A stretch of DNA of 64,000 nt from Lycocorax pyrrhopterus obiensis (taxonomy: Eukaryota; Chordata; Aves; Passeriformes; Paradisaeidae), in assembly GCA_014706295.1 (NCBI GenBank), contig JACSVZ010000012.1, positions 14,737,582 through 14,801,581 of the forward strand. The letters are read 5' to 3'. This document shows, in pieces, positions 21,901 to 36,900 of this stretch. The translations under genes were made by a program, and so were the position numbers. How positions within the stretch are numbered: position 1 is the first letter of the stretch; each line of letters starts with the position of its first letter. The notes beneath the pieces were generated by a model. That model was not told the origin of the DNA, made no database searches, and saw only the letters and a list, made by a program, of their open reading frames with translations.

Positions 21901-24900
21901 CATCTCTTGCTGAAATAGTCCTTGGTTTCTAGAGCAGGACTTTAAAAAGCAAGAAAAAAAGGAAAAAGCAGGGAAGGAAGAGGAAAGGTAGGATGGAACT
22001 TGGTATTCTTTTGTAAATGGAAATGTTTGGTGTCCTGCAGAGCATCCACTTCCAGCTGCAGCAGAGCAGAGCCCTCAGTGTGGAGTTCTGGGTGTTCCTG
22101 GGGGTTAATCCAGTGAGGAGGGGCTCCTGCTGCTTGGCCCTTGGGAAAGCTGCTGTGCGTGGAAATGGGAATGAGCAGAAGCCTGGAATGTTCCTGCAGG
22201 ATGTCTCACATGCTCTTCTCTGCAGGAGACTGCCAGGCATGGCTTTTGTTTCTGGTTTGGGGATTTTTTTGAGGCAGAAATTTCAGTTTTCTTAAATGTT
22301 TGCTTTTTTTCCTGTGCTTGAAGATGTGGGCTTGAATCTTGATGCGTTTATTATTGATAGCATGGGTTGAAAACATTGGAGACACAGCTCTGGCATGGCC
22401 TGTGCTGTAGCAGGACTGTTCCTAAGGCTGTTACCTTGCCAGAATAAAATCATCCCAACTCCAGAGAGCTCCAAAACTACGGCTGGATGCTAATCCTGAT
22501 AATTTCTTTTGGACTTAAAACTGTAACTAATGTTTTCCAAGAAGAAAAGCTAAATTTGGGGATGGAGGGCGAGGGGGCTGTCCTTGAATCAGGTTGCTGA
22601 ATACTGGCATAGTGCTTTTTAGAGTGCTGGAAATGCCTTAATTTTCCAAGCTTCCTGAGCAACAGGATGGCACGGAGGCAAAGACAGGAAGAGGTGTCAG
22701 GGGTCACAGGATCGTGGAATGATTGAGGTTAGAAAAGACTTCCAGGATCATCGAGTCCAACCTGTGACTGATCCCCACCATGTCCCCAGCCCAGAACCCA
22801 GAGCGCCACATCCAGGCTTTCCTTGGACACCTGCAGGGATGGAGACTCCACCACCCACCTGAGCAGCCCATTCCAATACCTGCTCACCCTTTGTGGGAAG
22901 AAATTCCTCCTGGTGTCCAAAAGAAACCCTCTCAAAGTTTATGCTTCCCATGACAGGATATTTATGATCTCTGAACATCTGAAAGCATCTTTACTCAAAC
23001 TTGCTGTCTTTGTGAGAATTATTTATTCGCTTTAAATTCCTGAATGCCACCAAAACAAAGGACGTTGGTTCTGTTGCTGTCCTCATTAATCGAGCTGAGC
23101 AAATGGTCCTTCATGTCCAAAGCTTTCATGTGCAGTGGACAAATCTTGCTGCTACCATTGAGCAGTTGGAATTCCCAGTTATTTGCCCTGTCCTGGTCCT
23201 CCTCGTACTGGATTTTGGTGCATCTGGGATGTTCTAATGCCACCCTCCTGTGTCAGAGTGATGCCTTAGGATTTTAGCTCTCGTATATTTTTCGTATATT
23301 TGTGATCCTGCAGTTCTTCAGTGCGTAACTCTAAACTCCACACAGCCTGTTAGCTGCTGCTGTCCCGTCTTGGTCAGACAAAACAATTCCTCTCCAGGCC
23401 TGGGAATCAAGGACACCTCGCTGCCTCAGGCCCTGAGATATGTAAACAATACTGAGTTGGGGAGGAGCAAACTGGGGGTGAATAACTTCATTACCTGAAG
23501 CTGTAATTGGGGGATTAACCCCTGATATGCAAATGTTCCGAACTTGCAGAAGTGTGGAAACCTGTGACCCCACATCCATTTTTGGGTGTAGCCCGTGGGG
23601 GATTTGTCTGCCCTAAGGTGTACCTGAAGGCCCTTCAATAAATATAACCACTTTTATTCTCCTAATTTTGTCTGGCCTCTGTTTTTAGGTAGTGCCAAAA
23701 GGCATCAAGAGTGGGAATTAGTTGTAACTCTTTCCTTCAATGTCATTCCCAGGCGTCAGAAGAGGCCTCGCTGCGGGCTCTGGAGAGTCTGATGACAGAG
23801 TTTTTCCACAATTGCACAACAAATGAGCGGAAACGTGAGATAGGTGAGTTCCTGCCCCTTCCAGGGATGCTGCTGGTGGTATTCCTGCCTGCAGCCCTCA
23901 GCAGGGGGGACTGGTTGTGTTCAATCTGTGCCTGATACTGAACTGGCAGCTTCCCTTCTCCTGCTTAGGTGGGAACTGGAAGGAAAGGTTTCCATAGTTT
24001 GGGTTCCAGGGAATCTGTGGCAGCTCCTGTGGATAATACACCAGTGACATTTCCTCTGTACATGGTTGGATTGTGTGTCCTGGAAAACCTCTGCCTGGAG
24101 ATGGAGCATGGACTTCAACATTAGGGATGCAAAGCCAGGCTGTCCCAGTTCTTGTGGGATGACAAGCAGGAATAACAACAATTCCCTTTGGGTGGTGGTG
24201 TCAAATGTGTCCTGGAAGGCAGCAGGGATCCTGCAGGTGCTCTGGAGGAGCTGCTCGTGGTGGTGCTTGTAAAGAGGCAGAGTCCTTTTATTCCCCAACA
24301 GCCACAGGGATGCCCCGAGGGCTGGAACCCCTCTGGAACCAGGCTGGGAGAGCTGGGGGTGTTTGCCTGGAGAGGAGAAGGCTCCAGGGAGAGCTCAGAG
24401 CCCCTTCCAGAGCCTAAAGGGGCTCCAGGAGAGCTGGAGAGGGACTTGGGATAAGGGATGGAGGGACAGGACACAGGGAATGGCTTCCCAGTGCCAGAGG
24501 GCAGGGCTGGATGGGATATTGGGAAGGAATTGTTCCCTGGGAGGGTGGGGAGGCCCTGGCACAGGGTGCCCAGAGAAGCTGTGGCTGCCCCTGGATCCCT
24601 GGCAGTGTCCAAGGCCAGGCTGGACAGGGCTTGGAGCAGCCTGGGACAGTGGAAGGTGTCCCTGCCCATGGCAGGGGATGGGAATGGATAAACTTTAAGG
24701 TCCCTTCCAACCCAAACCATTCTGGGGTTGTTCTGTTTCTACCATCTCGTGCCAAAAGTGTGGTCAGCATGACAGGCTCGTCCCAGAAATCCTGTAAAAT
24801 AAACAGCACAAGGTTTTTGCTGTGGTTTTTCCAGTGGTGATCTCCTGCTGTGGAAAAGGTATCCCTCACTTTCCTGCTTAAATTCCAGGAAAGAAAGCAA

Positions 24901-27900
24901 TTGGTTAGGCCTTAAATGTACTTAGCCTGTAAAGCAGCCCTTGTGGCTTTTGTCTTTGTCACATTGTCACCTCATGAGAGGTGACCAAATCCTTCCCTGA
25001 GCGTTCAGGGAGGTTTCTGCTACCCTGCACTGCCCCAAAGCCAGCAGCTCTGGGAGTTGCATTAAAAGAAGGTGGGTTTAGAACACTGTGGTCTGAGCTG
25101 CTCCTACAGTCTCTCACAATGACCTGAAATCCCAACCTTTGGCTTTTACAGATAAAATAACAACGCTCATAACACAATTGTTGTGTGATTTGTTTTAATA
25201 TTCACCTCTTAGTCTGCTGCGGTATTTATGTCAAAACTGATTCTGACATGACACATCTGTTTTGTTTTCATTAAAGCCTGTTGTTCCATTGCTTTATACA
25301 CTGGAGAATGTGATTTTGTTGTATTTTATGCCTTCCTCCAGGTTGCTTGAGTCATTCCCTGAACACAGGGTCTCTTCCCTGCTCACTTGCTGTGCTATCA
25401 CTATGCATTGTTATGGCTTTATTTACAGCTAAAGAATTTAAATGGAGTATTTTACATCAAAGTCAAATTAAAACTGAAGTACATTTTAAAGTAATATTTT
25501 ATTTTTATGGGGTTTTTTTTTGCAGAGGAACTTTTAAATAACTTTGCCCAGCAGATAGGAGCCTGGAGATTCTGCCTGTACTTCCTGTCCAGCACAAGGA
25601 ATGATTATGTGATGATGTACAGCCTGACAGTGTTTGAGGTGAGGGCTGAGCTCAGTGCATTCTCTGCCTGGTGCAGTTTTATCTGGCAATCGATTTTCTG
25701 GGGGGAAATGTTTGTCTGCAATGGCAGCCCTGGTAAGTAGAGTGATAAAAGATGCTTTTATTGCTCTCTGCTAGAGAGGTTGCTTAATGGCAGGCTCGGA
25801 GTGGGAGAATATGAATCTTTGTACACAAATTGAAGAATTCATTTCCTGGCATCTCTAAGTACAAATTACCTCCAGTTTCAGAGGCTGCTTGAGTTTCTGC
25901 ACGATGCTTTTAAGGGTGTTATTGCTTTTATGCTGTTTTTATGATCAGAAATATGGGGGTGATTACCTGCTCCTGGCTCCTGCAGCCTTCGAATGCTGAG
26001 AGGGAAGGCAAACTTGCTTTTATTTGTCTGACATTTTGTAGTTGTGGTTGATGCTCTTGAACTACATCCTGCAAGCTTGTGCTGGCTGTAGAGGTGAGGT
26101 CTCTCTTAGACAGCCACATCCCACTCTTCACCTACTTCGAAAAGAACAAAATTTGGGTTAAAAGCCTTGATATTGATCTCTGTATCTACTGGAATAAGCA
26201 AAAGTATTCTGTTAGCAGCTCTGTTGTCACTGATTTCTCAGTGACCAGTGCAGTGTCTTTCCCTGAGGATATCCTGGGATTTGGTCCATGTCACACCTCA
26301 GTCTGGGCCATTTGTGGCCTCTGTGTTGTGTTCTTGGCTGGGTGGGCACTCTGATGTGTGCCCCTAAATCAGAGGGGTTTATAGCCCCTGAATCAGAGGG
26401 GTTTATAGTCCCTGAATCAGAGGGGTTTGTAGCCCTTGCACTGAGCCACTTTTTAGATAAAATACATGTTTAGATGAAAACTCAGCTCTTAAAGTTGTGT
26501 TGTTTTTACAAATTATCCACACCATTGTTGATTTCTTCTCTTAAATATTGATTTTACCTTGTTAGGGATTGCAGAGGGAGCCTGGGCCCCATCTGCAGAT
26601 TGAATCTGATTTGCCTTCCCCTCAAAAAGGGGTGATCATGGTGAATGACGTGGGAATTATTCCTGCCCAGGAGATGGTGTCCCACTGATTTTCCTGATGA
26701 GCAAAAGAAATGCAGGGCCAGGAGTTGGATTCAGTGATCCTTGGGATCATCCTGTGTGGGTCCTACCAGCTCAGGATATTTTATGGACTTTGGTTACTGA
26801 GCCTCTGCCTCCCTGGAGGGGCAAAAAGCAGCACTGAAAAACCTGTCTGTGCCCAGAATAAAGAAATCCCTGTGCAGGGCAGAGGGAGGGACAGGAGTCC
26901 CCAGCCCAGCGGGGAGATGAGGATCTCTCCATGGAGCTTGAATTCCCAAAATTAACTGGTGCAGTGCTGGACATGAGCTGCTCCTCAGAGCCATGGTCTG
27001 CCCCAGTCTGCAGCTTCCCCAGCAGTCCTTGGGCACTGGATCCAAGGGCTGTGATCACAAGGATCATTCCCAAAACTGCCCAAGGACATGGATTTCCCAA
27101 ACTGTTTAGGAAGTTGGCAGTGATTTTGGACTAAAACTCCTCCTGGCCCCCTTCCAGATGAATTGTTTTCACCTCCTGCTTTTTGGAAAAGAAAACATCT
27201 TCCCACGAGCATTTACAGGGGGAAAGCTGCTGCTGGCAGGTGGGAGGAGTAGGGCAGAACACAGTGGGCATCAAAGGGTGGATGTTAAAGCTAAAACATC
27301 TTCCAGTTCTATTGGGATTCTGGACTTGCATCAAGGAGCCCTCAGCTGCTTGGGCCGTTGTTTTTAAGCAGTACTTCTGGATTTGCTCTGCTAGAAAACA
27401 CCACAAGCAGCTTCTTTGAGGAGCTTCTCTATAAATATCCCTGTGTAGCTCTGCACTGGGAGCTGGGGTCTCTGTGTAGTACATCCTGCTGTGGATTGCA
27501 TCTCCTGTGACCATACATCACCTTCCAGTTTTGGATATTTGAGGTTTCTTCCATCCCAAAGCAGGCTATGATTGTGATCTCCAGCATTGTCCTTCCCCAG
27601 GCAGAGGAGCACAGACATTGCCTCAGCCTCCTCTCTGGGTTATCCCAAGAGATTCAGCTCCAGAGCCCTAAATGGGATCGTAGCAGGGCAGGGAAGCAAT
27701 TTGCAGCTCTGCTTTCCTTTGGGTTCTGTCTGGCTTTAAGTGGACTAAAAGCTTTCTGTGCGAGTGGTGCCTTGTCACTGCCAGGCAGTGCCTGCTCCTG
27801 TGCCCTTCCAGCTCGGCTTCAGGAGACCTGGGGGGCATCAGAGGCATGGAAATCCAAACCTGCTTCCCTGGTTTTCTTTTCCTGCTTCATCCAAGGCTGT

Positions 27901-30900
27901 GCTTCCCCCTTTGGAGGGGAAGCCCTCAGTGCCCAGGGTTAAAAGGTAGAGGGAATAGTTCTGTGCCTGCCACTAGTTCTGCTTGACCCAAAACCAGTTA
28001 AACCAGTAACTTCAGCTCCATTGTGGCACTGCCAGTCCTGGGCCATGAGATGCAGCAGCTCTGCCAGATGCTCTGTCCCTGCTTCTGTTGTTCAGCCTGG
28101 AGAAGAGAAGGCTCCGGAGAGACCTCAGAGTCCCCTTGCAGGGCCTAAAGGGGCTCCAGGAGAGCTGGAGAGGGACTTGGGACAAGGGATGGAGGGACAG
28201 GACACAGGGAATGGCTTCCCACTGCCAGAGGGCAGGGATAGATGGGATATTGGGAAGGAATTGTTCCCTGGGAGGGTGGGGAGGCCCTGGCACAGGGTGC
28301 CCAGAGAAGCTGTGGCTGCCTCTGGATCCCTGGCAGTGTCCAAGGCCAAGTTGGACAGGGTTTGGAAGCCTGGGCTAGTGGAAGGTGTCCCTGCCCATGG
28401 CAGGGGTGGGACTGGATGATTTTTAAGGTCCCTTCAGCCCAAACCAGTCTGACATTCCCTGATTCTCCATGTCCAGCCTCTCTCAGTGTTTCACCTCAGC
28501 GAAGCGCGTCCAAGGTGAGCTCATTTGGGATGTCCCTTGCTTTTCCAGAACCTGATCAATAAGATGTGGCTGGGGGTCCCATCCCAGGACAAGATGGAGA
28601 TCAGGAGCTGCCTGCCCAAGCTGCTGCTGGCTCACCACAAAACTCTGCCTTACTTCATCAGGAACAAGCTCTGCAAAGTCATCGTGGACATCGGCCGCCA
28701 AGACTGGCCCATGTTCTACCACGACTTCTTCACCAACATCCTGCAGGTAAGAAGTCTGCCCATGAATGAAGCCAATTTTTCTCTTAGAAATATCATTTTG
28801 TTTCCTTGAGCAGGGATTTCTTTTGATGAAGATTAAATATTAAATGTTGCTTCGTAAATTCCTTTTTGATTTTGTGGTAACCCTCAACTTTTTACATGTT
28901 ATGTTTCTCTCTAGGGTTAAAAGTGTTTTGAGGAAGGAACAGTACTGTGCCACAAGTATTCACTTTGGATATTAAATATTGTGGGCTAGTTCTTGAAAAT
29001 ACAGGGGGTATGGGTTGTTCTTTAAACAAAAAAAGTCAGTAAAACCACGGATGTGTCACTGATTCTCAGAAGGGCAGTTTCTCAATGGGGCTGTTGGAGA
29101 TTTTTCACCCAACAGCCAAAGACACCCCAAAATCTCTGGTACCTCGTCATTAAGGTCACTAATGGGATGTTCTTGGGGTGTTTGAGAGGGCTCCTGCAGG
29201 AAGGCTCAGCTGTGAACTAGAGCATCCTGACTGAATCCATGTTATTAGCTGGAGTGTTGGTTGCACTTGAGCATCCTGACAGGGAATCCTGAGCCAGGCT
29301 GCTGCTGGAGCCTCACCAGCCTGGTGCAAACCTCTTTTTGTTGGAGTATTTTGTCTCCAGTTCCCTTAAAATTGTTCCTAATTGGCTTAAAGAGGCTGAG
29401 TGTAAACTGAAGTGCTGCACAGGCTTTTTCTGCTGACATAATTACATGATTTGAATGCAGCAAAGCCCACGGCCAAGCCACAAGGCAGTTATTTAAATCC
29501 GAGTCCTTGAGTGGCAGGAGTTTATTTGTTAAGGCAAATGGATCTAGTATTAATTGCAAAATTAAAAAAAAAATACTATCTTGGCTCCAGAGCTCGTTGC
29601 TGGCTGGTGTCATCACTTTGCTGACAGTGCTCTGGAGTGGGATGTGCTGCAGGTTTTGCCTCAGTTGTCAGTTTGACAATAGATACTCGGAGATAACTGT
29701 CTCCACTTGGAGTTTCGCCTCTCATTTCACCTGGATCCAAACCGAAAGGCAGCCCGAGCTCTCCTGGCCTTTCTAGCACTCTGGGGTTATCTTAAGGCAT
29801 TGCAGAGCTCACTTGAGGAATCTATTTTCCCTTAAGCCTCTCCTTGTGAGCTCAGCAGCGGAGGGAAATGTTCCCATAAATTAATTTATGTGGCAGACAC
29901 ATTCCTAAAATGTTCAGAGAAAGTGGAAGAAAAACAGTAATGCTGAATTCCAGGGCCTCAACAGAAGGAAGAGTAGCACAGGAGCAGAATGATTTGTTGT
30001 TAGAATTGCAGATGAGCCCTGTTCTCAGGACTTTTCTGAGATCATTTGCAACATGTTCTTTGTTCTTCAGCATTAAATTGTATCCCAGTACTCTGAGTAG
30101 TCTGTAAACCTTTTACTGAACCTCTGGAGGGGTGGAGAAGAGAGGTAAATTGAGCTATTGTGTTGTCATTCTGCAAACCCAGTAATTCTACATCAAGTGC
30201 TGCTTCCTTAGGGGTTTAAAATTTGTTTAGCCTGACTGAGGTACCGGGGCCTGGTATCGCTAAAACTCCCTGGGTTTGTCAGAAAATATTCTGAGAGGTG
30301 ATTTTCAGTCCCTTCGCAATTTACCAACAAGTTGGGTGTTTCATTGAGCTCTTTGCCATCTGCTCCTGTGTCTGGGACTTCCTTTCCAAAAGCCAAGATG
30401 AAGATAAAGAGCTTTTAGATGGACTATTTGCTCCCCAAATGTTTCACCACCCCCTGTGTTTTTAGCGGTGTTAACTCAGCCTGGCTCTCCTTTGGAGGGT
30501 CAGGGGATCAGCACCAAAGTCAGCCTGGGTTACGGAATTATGGCTTCAAGGATTGCTTGTAGCAACAGGGGTTGGCTTTGGGCTTTTTTCTCCCGGAGGG
30601 AGCAGTGCATAAATCCCTTTGGATGTGTCTGGTCAGCAGTGAAGAACTGGAAACAAAACTTTGTCCCACTTGAACGGGTCTTCAATACCCCAGTGGCTGA
30701 TGGAGGCACAAGTCAGCTTTTTGTCCAGCCCTGTTCCAGCACGGGGCAGGAGTTTCTCTTTCTGGGGGAAATGCAGTTTCCACTTTGAGATGCAATAGAG
30801 GTGCAAGGGGAGGTCGGATCCCTCAGCTGTGTCCTGGTGGTGTCTGCTCCTGGCTGCATCCTTTGGGCCCTGTGGGAAGGGTGGGATTTTTCTGGGGAAG

Positions 30901-33900
30901 CTGCTGGGCTGGGAGGTGTGAGCTGCTGGTGCTGAGGTGGTCCTGGGCAGGGCTGAGGTCAGAGGGTGCAGCAAACAGAAGGGACAGGCTGTTCCTGTGA
31001 ACGTGCTGGGACACAGAATGTGTGCAAGGATGTTATGAAAGCTCTCTTGAAACCCCAAGGATTCCCATGGGGCTCGAGCTGTTGCAACATCAGAAATTCA
31101 CGGCTGGGGAAATTGAATGTGTCTGTGGGAACTGGTGTGCCCTCGGCGGTGAGGCTGTTGTAAACTGTGAGTAGCGTTGCTAACCCCTGTCTGTCAGTCA
31201 ACGTTGCCCTCACACTGCTCTGCTGTCCTCCTCAGCTGATCCAGTCTCCTGTGACCACTCCCCTGGGCCTGATCATGCTGAAAACCACGTCAGAGGAGCT
31301 GGCGTGTCCCCGCGAGGACCTGAGCGTGGCGCGCAAGGAGGAGCTGCGCAAGCTGCTCCTGGACCAGGTGCAGACGGTGCTGGGGCTCCTCACAGGTACG
31401 AGTCACACGGTGCCACCCCCGTGCCTCTGACAGCAGCGTGTCCCCCTCACCCAGAGGTGCTGCTGGGCCGGGGAAGCACTCCCGGGGCTCAGGGAAGCAA
31501 AACGGGGGTGATGCAGTGGCTGCTGCTGCACTTGGAACCTTCAGCTCTGCCCTGGAGCGTTTGGGTCAACTTAATATGAACCAACCTGTGTAGCAGAGCA
31601 GCTGCTGGGCTCCCTCCATGAAGAGGGATGGAGGTTGGCTTTGGGCTCACTAAGAGAAGATGTTATCGAGTGTTTCTGTCCCTTCTCAAAGCACTCAAGG
31701 TGTGTTCTGCCAGGTTCTCCTGCAGTCTGTGCTGTGTTTGTTAGATCAGTGTGTTTTTGAGAAGGCAATTCTGAAAGGTCTGTCTTTGGCCAGGTATTTT
31801 GGAGAGCATCTGGGACAAGCACAGTGCTACTGCCGCCACTCCACCACCGTCCCCGACCTCAGGAGAAAGTGGTAAGGAAAAGCTACGAGATGGGATTTCC
31901 ATGTACTTAAACCTGCAGGATCAGGCACAGATTCCTTCCTTGAGTGTCTGACCTCTCATAATAACTCTTCCCTAGAGCTTTTCATAAGGCAAACAAATTC
32001 CTGATGGGAAAGAAAAACCCTACACAAAGAAACCATGGCCACTGTGGGGATGCCCCACTGCAAATGTCACCTCATTAAAAAGTGCCCACAGAGCTGCTTG
32101 TTGTCCTCAGATGGCAGAAACCTTCCTGAAGTGTCAGTGCAAAGTGCTCTGATGACAATGAGTCAAAATCATGGAATTGTTAAGGTTGGAAAAGCCCTCT
32201 AAAGTCATCAAGTCCAGCTGTTATTCCAGCACTGCCAAGGCCACCACTGACCCATGTCCCCAAGTGCCACATCCACACGGCTTTTAAATCCCCCCAGGGA
32301 TGGTGACCCCAGCACTGCCCTGGGCAGCTGTGCCAGGGCCTGACCACCCTTTCCATGAAGGAATTTTCCCAATATCCAACCTAAACCTCCCCTGGCACAG
32401 CTGAGGCCGTTTCCCCTTGCCCTGTCCCTGTTCCCTGGGAGCAGAGCCCGACCCCCCCCGGCTGCCCCCTCCTGTCAGGGAGTTGTGCAGAGCCACAAGG
32501 TCCCCCCTGAGCCTCCTTTTCTCCAGGCTGAGCCCCTTTCCCAGCTCCCTCAGCCGCTCCTGGTGCTCCAGCCCCTTCCCCAGCTCCCTTCCCTGCCCTG
32601 GACATGCTCCAGCCCCTCAGTGTTGTGGGTAGCCCAGAACTGGACACAGGACTGGAGGTGCCTCAGCAGTGCCAGCACAGGGGACAGTCCCTGCCCTGCT
32701 CCTGGTGCCACCCCAGTGCTGGTCCAGGCCAGGTGCCATTGCCTTCTTGCCCACACTTTTCCACTGAGCAACTTTGCAGCCCCTCTGCCCCAAGCCTGTG
32801 GTGGTGCATGGGGTTGGCATTGTCCCCCTGAATTCCAGCTGTGAGCACATCAAAAGCCCGTGGAGTAAAACTGAATCCTACCTAGGAAAAAGAAAATAAA
32901 GGGAGCCAATTCTCTGTGAAATGGCACAGGGTGCCCAGAGAAGCTATGGCTGCTCCATCCCTGGCAGTGTCCAAGGCCAGGTTGGACAGGGCTTGGAGCA
33001 GCCTGGGACAGTGGAAGGTGTCCCTGCCCATGGCAGGGGGTAAAACTGGATGGACTCTAAGGTCCCTTCCAACCCAAACTGTTCTGTGATTGTGAAAGTC
33101 TGTTTTCCATCTGTTCCTGTTAGACTTTTGTGTGAGTGCTTATCTGATGTTAACCCATTTACATCTCTATTTCTTAGTTACCTCCGAAATGGAGACCACA
33201 TTTTTGTGTCCTCGTCCTTGGCACACATTTCCTCATCCCTGGGACCTTGAACAGTTCCCTGGGAGTTGCAGATCATTTCCTTGTGGCCAGATTGCAGCAG
33301 CAGCTCCAGACAGCTGCCTCTGATAAGCTGTTGGTAGTGTTTTGCTTCGTGCTAAACCTTTCACACTGAAGTTTGAGCAGCATTTCGAGTGCTCCTTTCC
33401 TGTAGAAGAGCTTAAGATACTTCTGTATTTATATACAAACCACAGACTTTAATGGGAAGAAATATTCCTTTGGGTTGGCAGGGAGGGAGTGGATTTTGCT
33501 GTAGCTGGGAAGAGTTTGAACAGGAAATATTTGCAGAAAAGATCAAAGCTTCTGGTGTCAATGGTCAAGAATGGTGCTGGGGGAGGGCCCTGGTGGAACA
33601 AATTCTGGGCTGGCTGTCCTGGAAGCCTGTTGGAGATGTCCCTCAGTCCCCTGGGGCTTGTGCTGAGGCAGCTTTCATCCACCTGTGTGTTCACCTCGTG
33701 ACTTGGGATCGTGTTTCCCAAACTGGAAGCAGGCTGCACTTCTGTGCCGGGCTTTTCCTTTCTCCCCTCTCGGGGAAAACAAACAAACTTTTTACCCAGT
33801 GTTTTTTCAAGGTAATTGTAAGAAGCAGGACCACACTGGCAGTGCCTTTAGAAGTTTCATTTTGCCTGTGCAAACTTGTTGGTGTGAAACTCCTCTCTCT

Positions 33901-36900
33901 GTTGTGTTTTGCTGGGCTGTGTCTTTGCTGTCTCCATGTTAAAACTGGTTGTGCTTCGACTTCTTGAAGTCACAGAATCACTGGGGTTGGAAAAGACTCT
34001 GAGATTGAGTCCAGTCATTAACCAGCACTGCCAGAGCCACCACTAAACCATGTCCCCAGGTGCCACATCCACATGGCTTTTGGACACTTGCAGAGATGAT
34101 GATTCCACCACCTCCAGAAGGAACACCGAGTGCTTCCCTCTGATCCACTGCTTGCTCATTCTGTGTTCCCTGAGACTCAATTCCTGCAGGACTCAATTCC
34201 TGTTTACTGGCGACTCTTGAATGTTTTTATTGGTTAAATGAGGCCACCACCCTTTACTCTTTCCATTCAGGTGAAGTTAAAGGTGTTCCAAGAGGCAAAA
34301 CAAGCTCCCGAGTCCCCATAAATGTTTAATATCTTCCATCAGAGCCCAAATCTCTTTAGGAACTTGGAAAACCTCTGCTTCCTATTTTTTATTTGCACAG
34401 GGAAGTGGAGTGAAATGGTTACTTGCAAGTCTTGCATGGGTTTTAAATAGCACTTGAAGACAACATTAAACTCATTTCTCATATCACTCAAGCAAAGGAA
34501 CTCTGATAATGTCCCATGTTGGACAACATTTGAGTTATTGCATTGGTGTAGGATTTACTCAGCAACAATCTCAGCCTCCAAATGTTGTCTGTGCATGATT
34601 TATAGCCCATTTCCTGATGAATCCCATCCTCGGGAATATTCACTCACCTATGGCAAACAGATGAGGAGCAGAAGAACCCAGTTTGTGGCTGGGTTCCTGC
34701 TGCAGAGCCAGGCACTGGGAGGTTTCTGCTTTGGCATGAATGCAGCTGATGCTGTAAATTTGTCACCTGTTTGCAAAGACACTGAAAATCCCTAAACCTC
34801 AGAGCTTCAGTGATTTAACTGCGTGCAAAGCACTTGGAACAACTGCTGGGAGTTACAGGAACATCACTGAGACTTTCTGGTGGGGATGGATTAAAAGATG
34901 AGAATCTGTAATTCTCATTGATTTTTGTGGAGTTGGCTGAACTGAATGTTTAAAAGAATAACAATAGTTTGGGTTGGAAGGCACCTTAAAGATCATCCAG
35001 TGCCTCCCCCTGCCATGGGCAGGGACACCTTCCACTGTCCCAGGCGGCTCCAAGCCCCGTCCAACCTGGCCCTGGACACTGCCAGGGATCCAGGGGCAGC
35101 CACAGCTTCTCTGGGCACCCTGTGCCAGGGCCTCCCCACCCTCCCAGGGAACAATTCCTTCCCAATATCCCATCCATCCCTGCCCTCTGGCAGTGGGAAG
35201 CCATTCCCTGTGTCCTGTCCCTCCATCCCTTGTCCCAGTCCCTCTGCAGCTCTCCTGGAGCCCCTTTAGGCCCTGCAAGGGGCTCTGAGCTCTCCCTGGA
35301 GCCTTTTCTTTTCCAGGCTGAAACAATCCCAGCTCTCCCAGCCTGGCTCCAGAGCAGAGGGGCTCCAGCCCTTGGAGCAGCTCCGTGGCTTTCTCTGGAT
35401 TCACTCCAGCAGCTCCACGTCCCTCTGCTGTTGGCCCCAGGGCTGGGGCAGCTCTGCAGGTGGGCTCTCACCTGAGGGGGCAGAGGGGCAGAATCCCCCT
35501 CCCCTGCTGCCCACGCTGGGGCTCAGCCCAGCCCAGGGGGGTTTCTGGGTGCCCATGGCCAGGGCATGGCCAGCTCTCATCCTCCAGCACCCCAAATCCT
35601 TCTCCCAGGGCTGCTCTCAATCCATTCCCTGCCCAGCCTGGATCTGTGCTTGGGATTGCCCCAGCGCTGGTGCACGTGGCCTTGTTGAGCTTCAGGGGTC
35701 TGCCAGAGCACAGTGTGAGCTGTACACGTGTGAATGTCCCCTCAGGGGGGCTCAGTGCTGAGATTGAAGGGCAGGATTGTCTCCTTCTGCCCAAGCCACG
35801 TGATGCCTTCGGTTTCTGGAGTGCAGGAGAAAGAAGCAGTGATAAGGCTTGGCAGGGAATTATGAATTCAGTGATGTAAGACATCAATCTTGGTGAAAAA
35901 TGAAGACTTAGGAGGGCTGTGTTCATCACTCAGGCTCTTGTGTACGTTGGAAGTAGCTCAGTAAATCATAGCTGTTATTTTGGCACTGCTAGTGTGTCAG
36001 GATGTTTCACTTCCATAAAAAATCCCTCAGATTCTCTGAGAACTTCAGGTTCTGTAGCACAGCAAGTGCCAGATTTTTAAAGATGAAGAGATTGTTTGTA
36101 CTCAAGGAAGAGAAGTGCATTGAACAACCTGGGAAAGACGAATAGTTTGGAGCAGGTGGAAGCCTGGAGATTGTGGGCACCATCTGTGGGAAAGGCAGCC
36201 TGGCTGGGGCTGGCCCGTGGATTCCAAAAGCTTTTGAGGAAGCAAAGGCCATCAGGGATAGGGGAATCTCTGGATTGTTGATGGCTTGGTTAGAGGTGGG
36301 AGATGAAATGTGAGTGGATATGGTCCCCTCTTGCTGTGAGAGACCCTGGACTAGGCAGAATTAACTTTAGAGCTTCTCCACATCGTTCTACAGAGAATTC
36401 ACATCAGCAGCAGTCAGAAATAATCACCTGCTGTGCTGCTCTGTGGAGCTGAGGCTCATCTGCACCTTGAGTGGTGGCTGCAGTCCTGCTCTTTCAGTGC
36501 CAGTAGGTGCAGAGTAGCAATGAAAGCTTTGTAGAAGGGCACTAAAGGTGATGGGAGGGTTGGAGTGGCTTCTCTGTAAGTAACAACAGGAGTAAAACCT
36601 TCACTCTGTCGAAGAAACTGAGCGAGGAGCTGCATGAGAAGCCTACTGCCACAAAGAAAGTGAAAGCCGGGATTATTTCCGTTCCTTGTTTGGGTAGAAA
36701 GTGAAACTAGCAGCTGGCATACCCCAAACAAAGCAGCTTCATGGTGAAGCTGTGGAACTCTGCCACAGGGTATTGCAAATATTAACTTTATGTGGCTTCA
36801 GTTGGAGGCTGGAGAAAGTTGTGGAAGATAAATCCCGAGGCTGTGTCAAATTTTTCAGACTCCACCTTTCTTGGGAAGCTTCTGTGCTGGTGTGGTTGGG

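Noticed and set aside
34853..35471. Frames of 160-180 codons around 35 kb
   Set aside because: They are translations of the antisense CR1 copy. Similar frames recur at every CR1 in the window.
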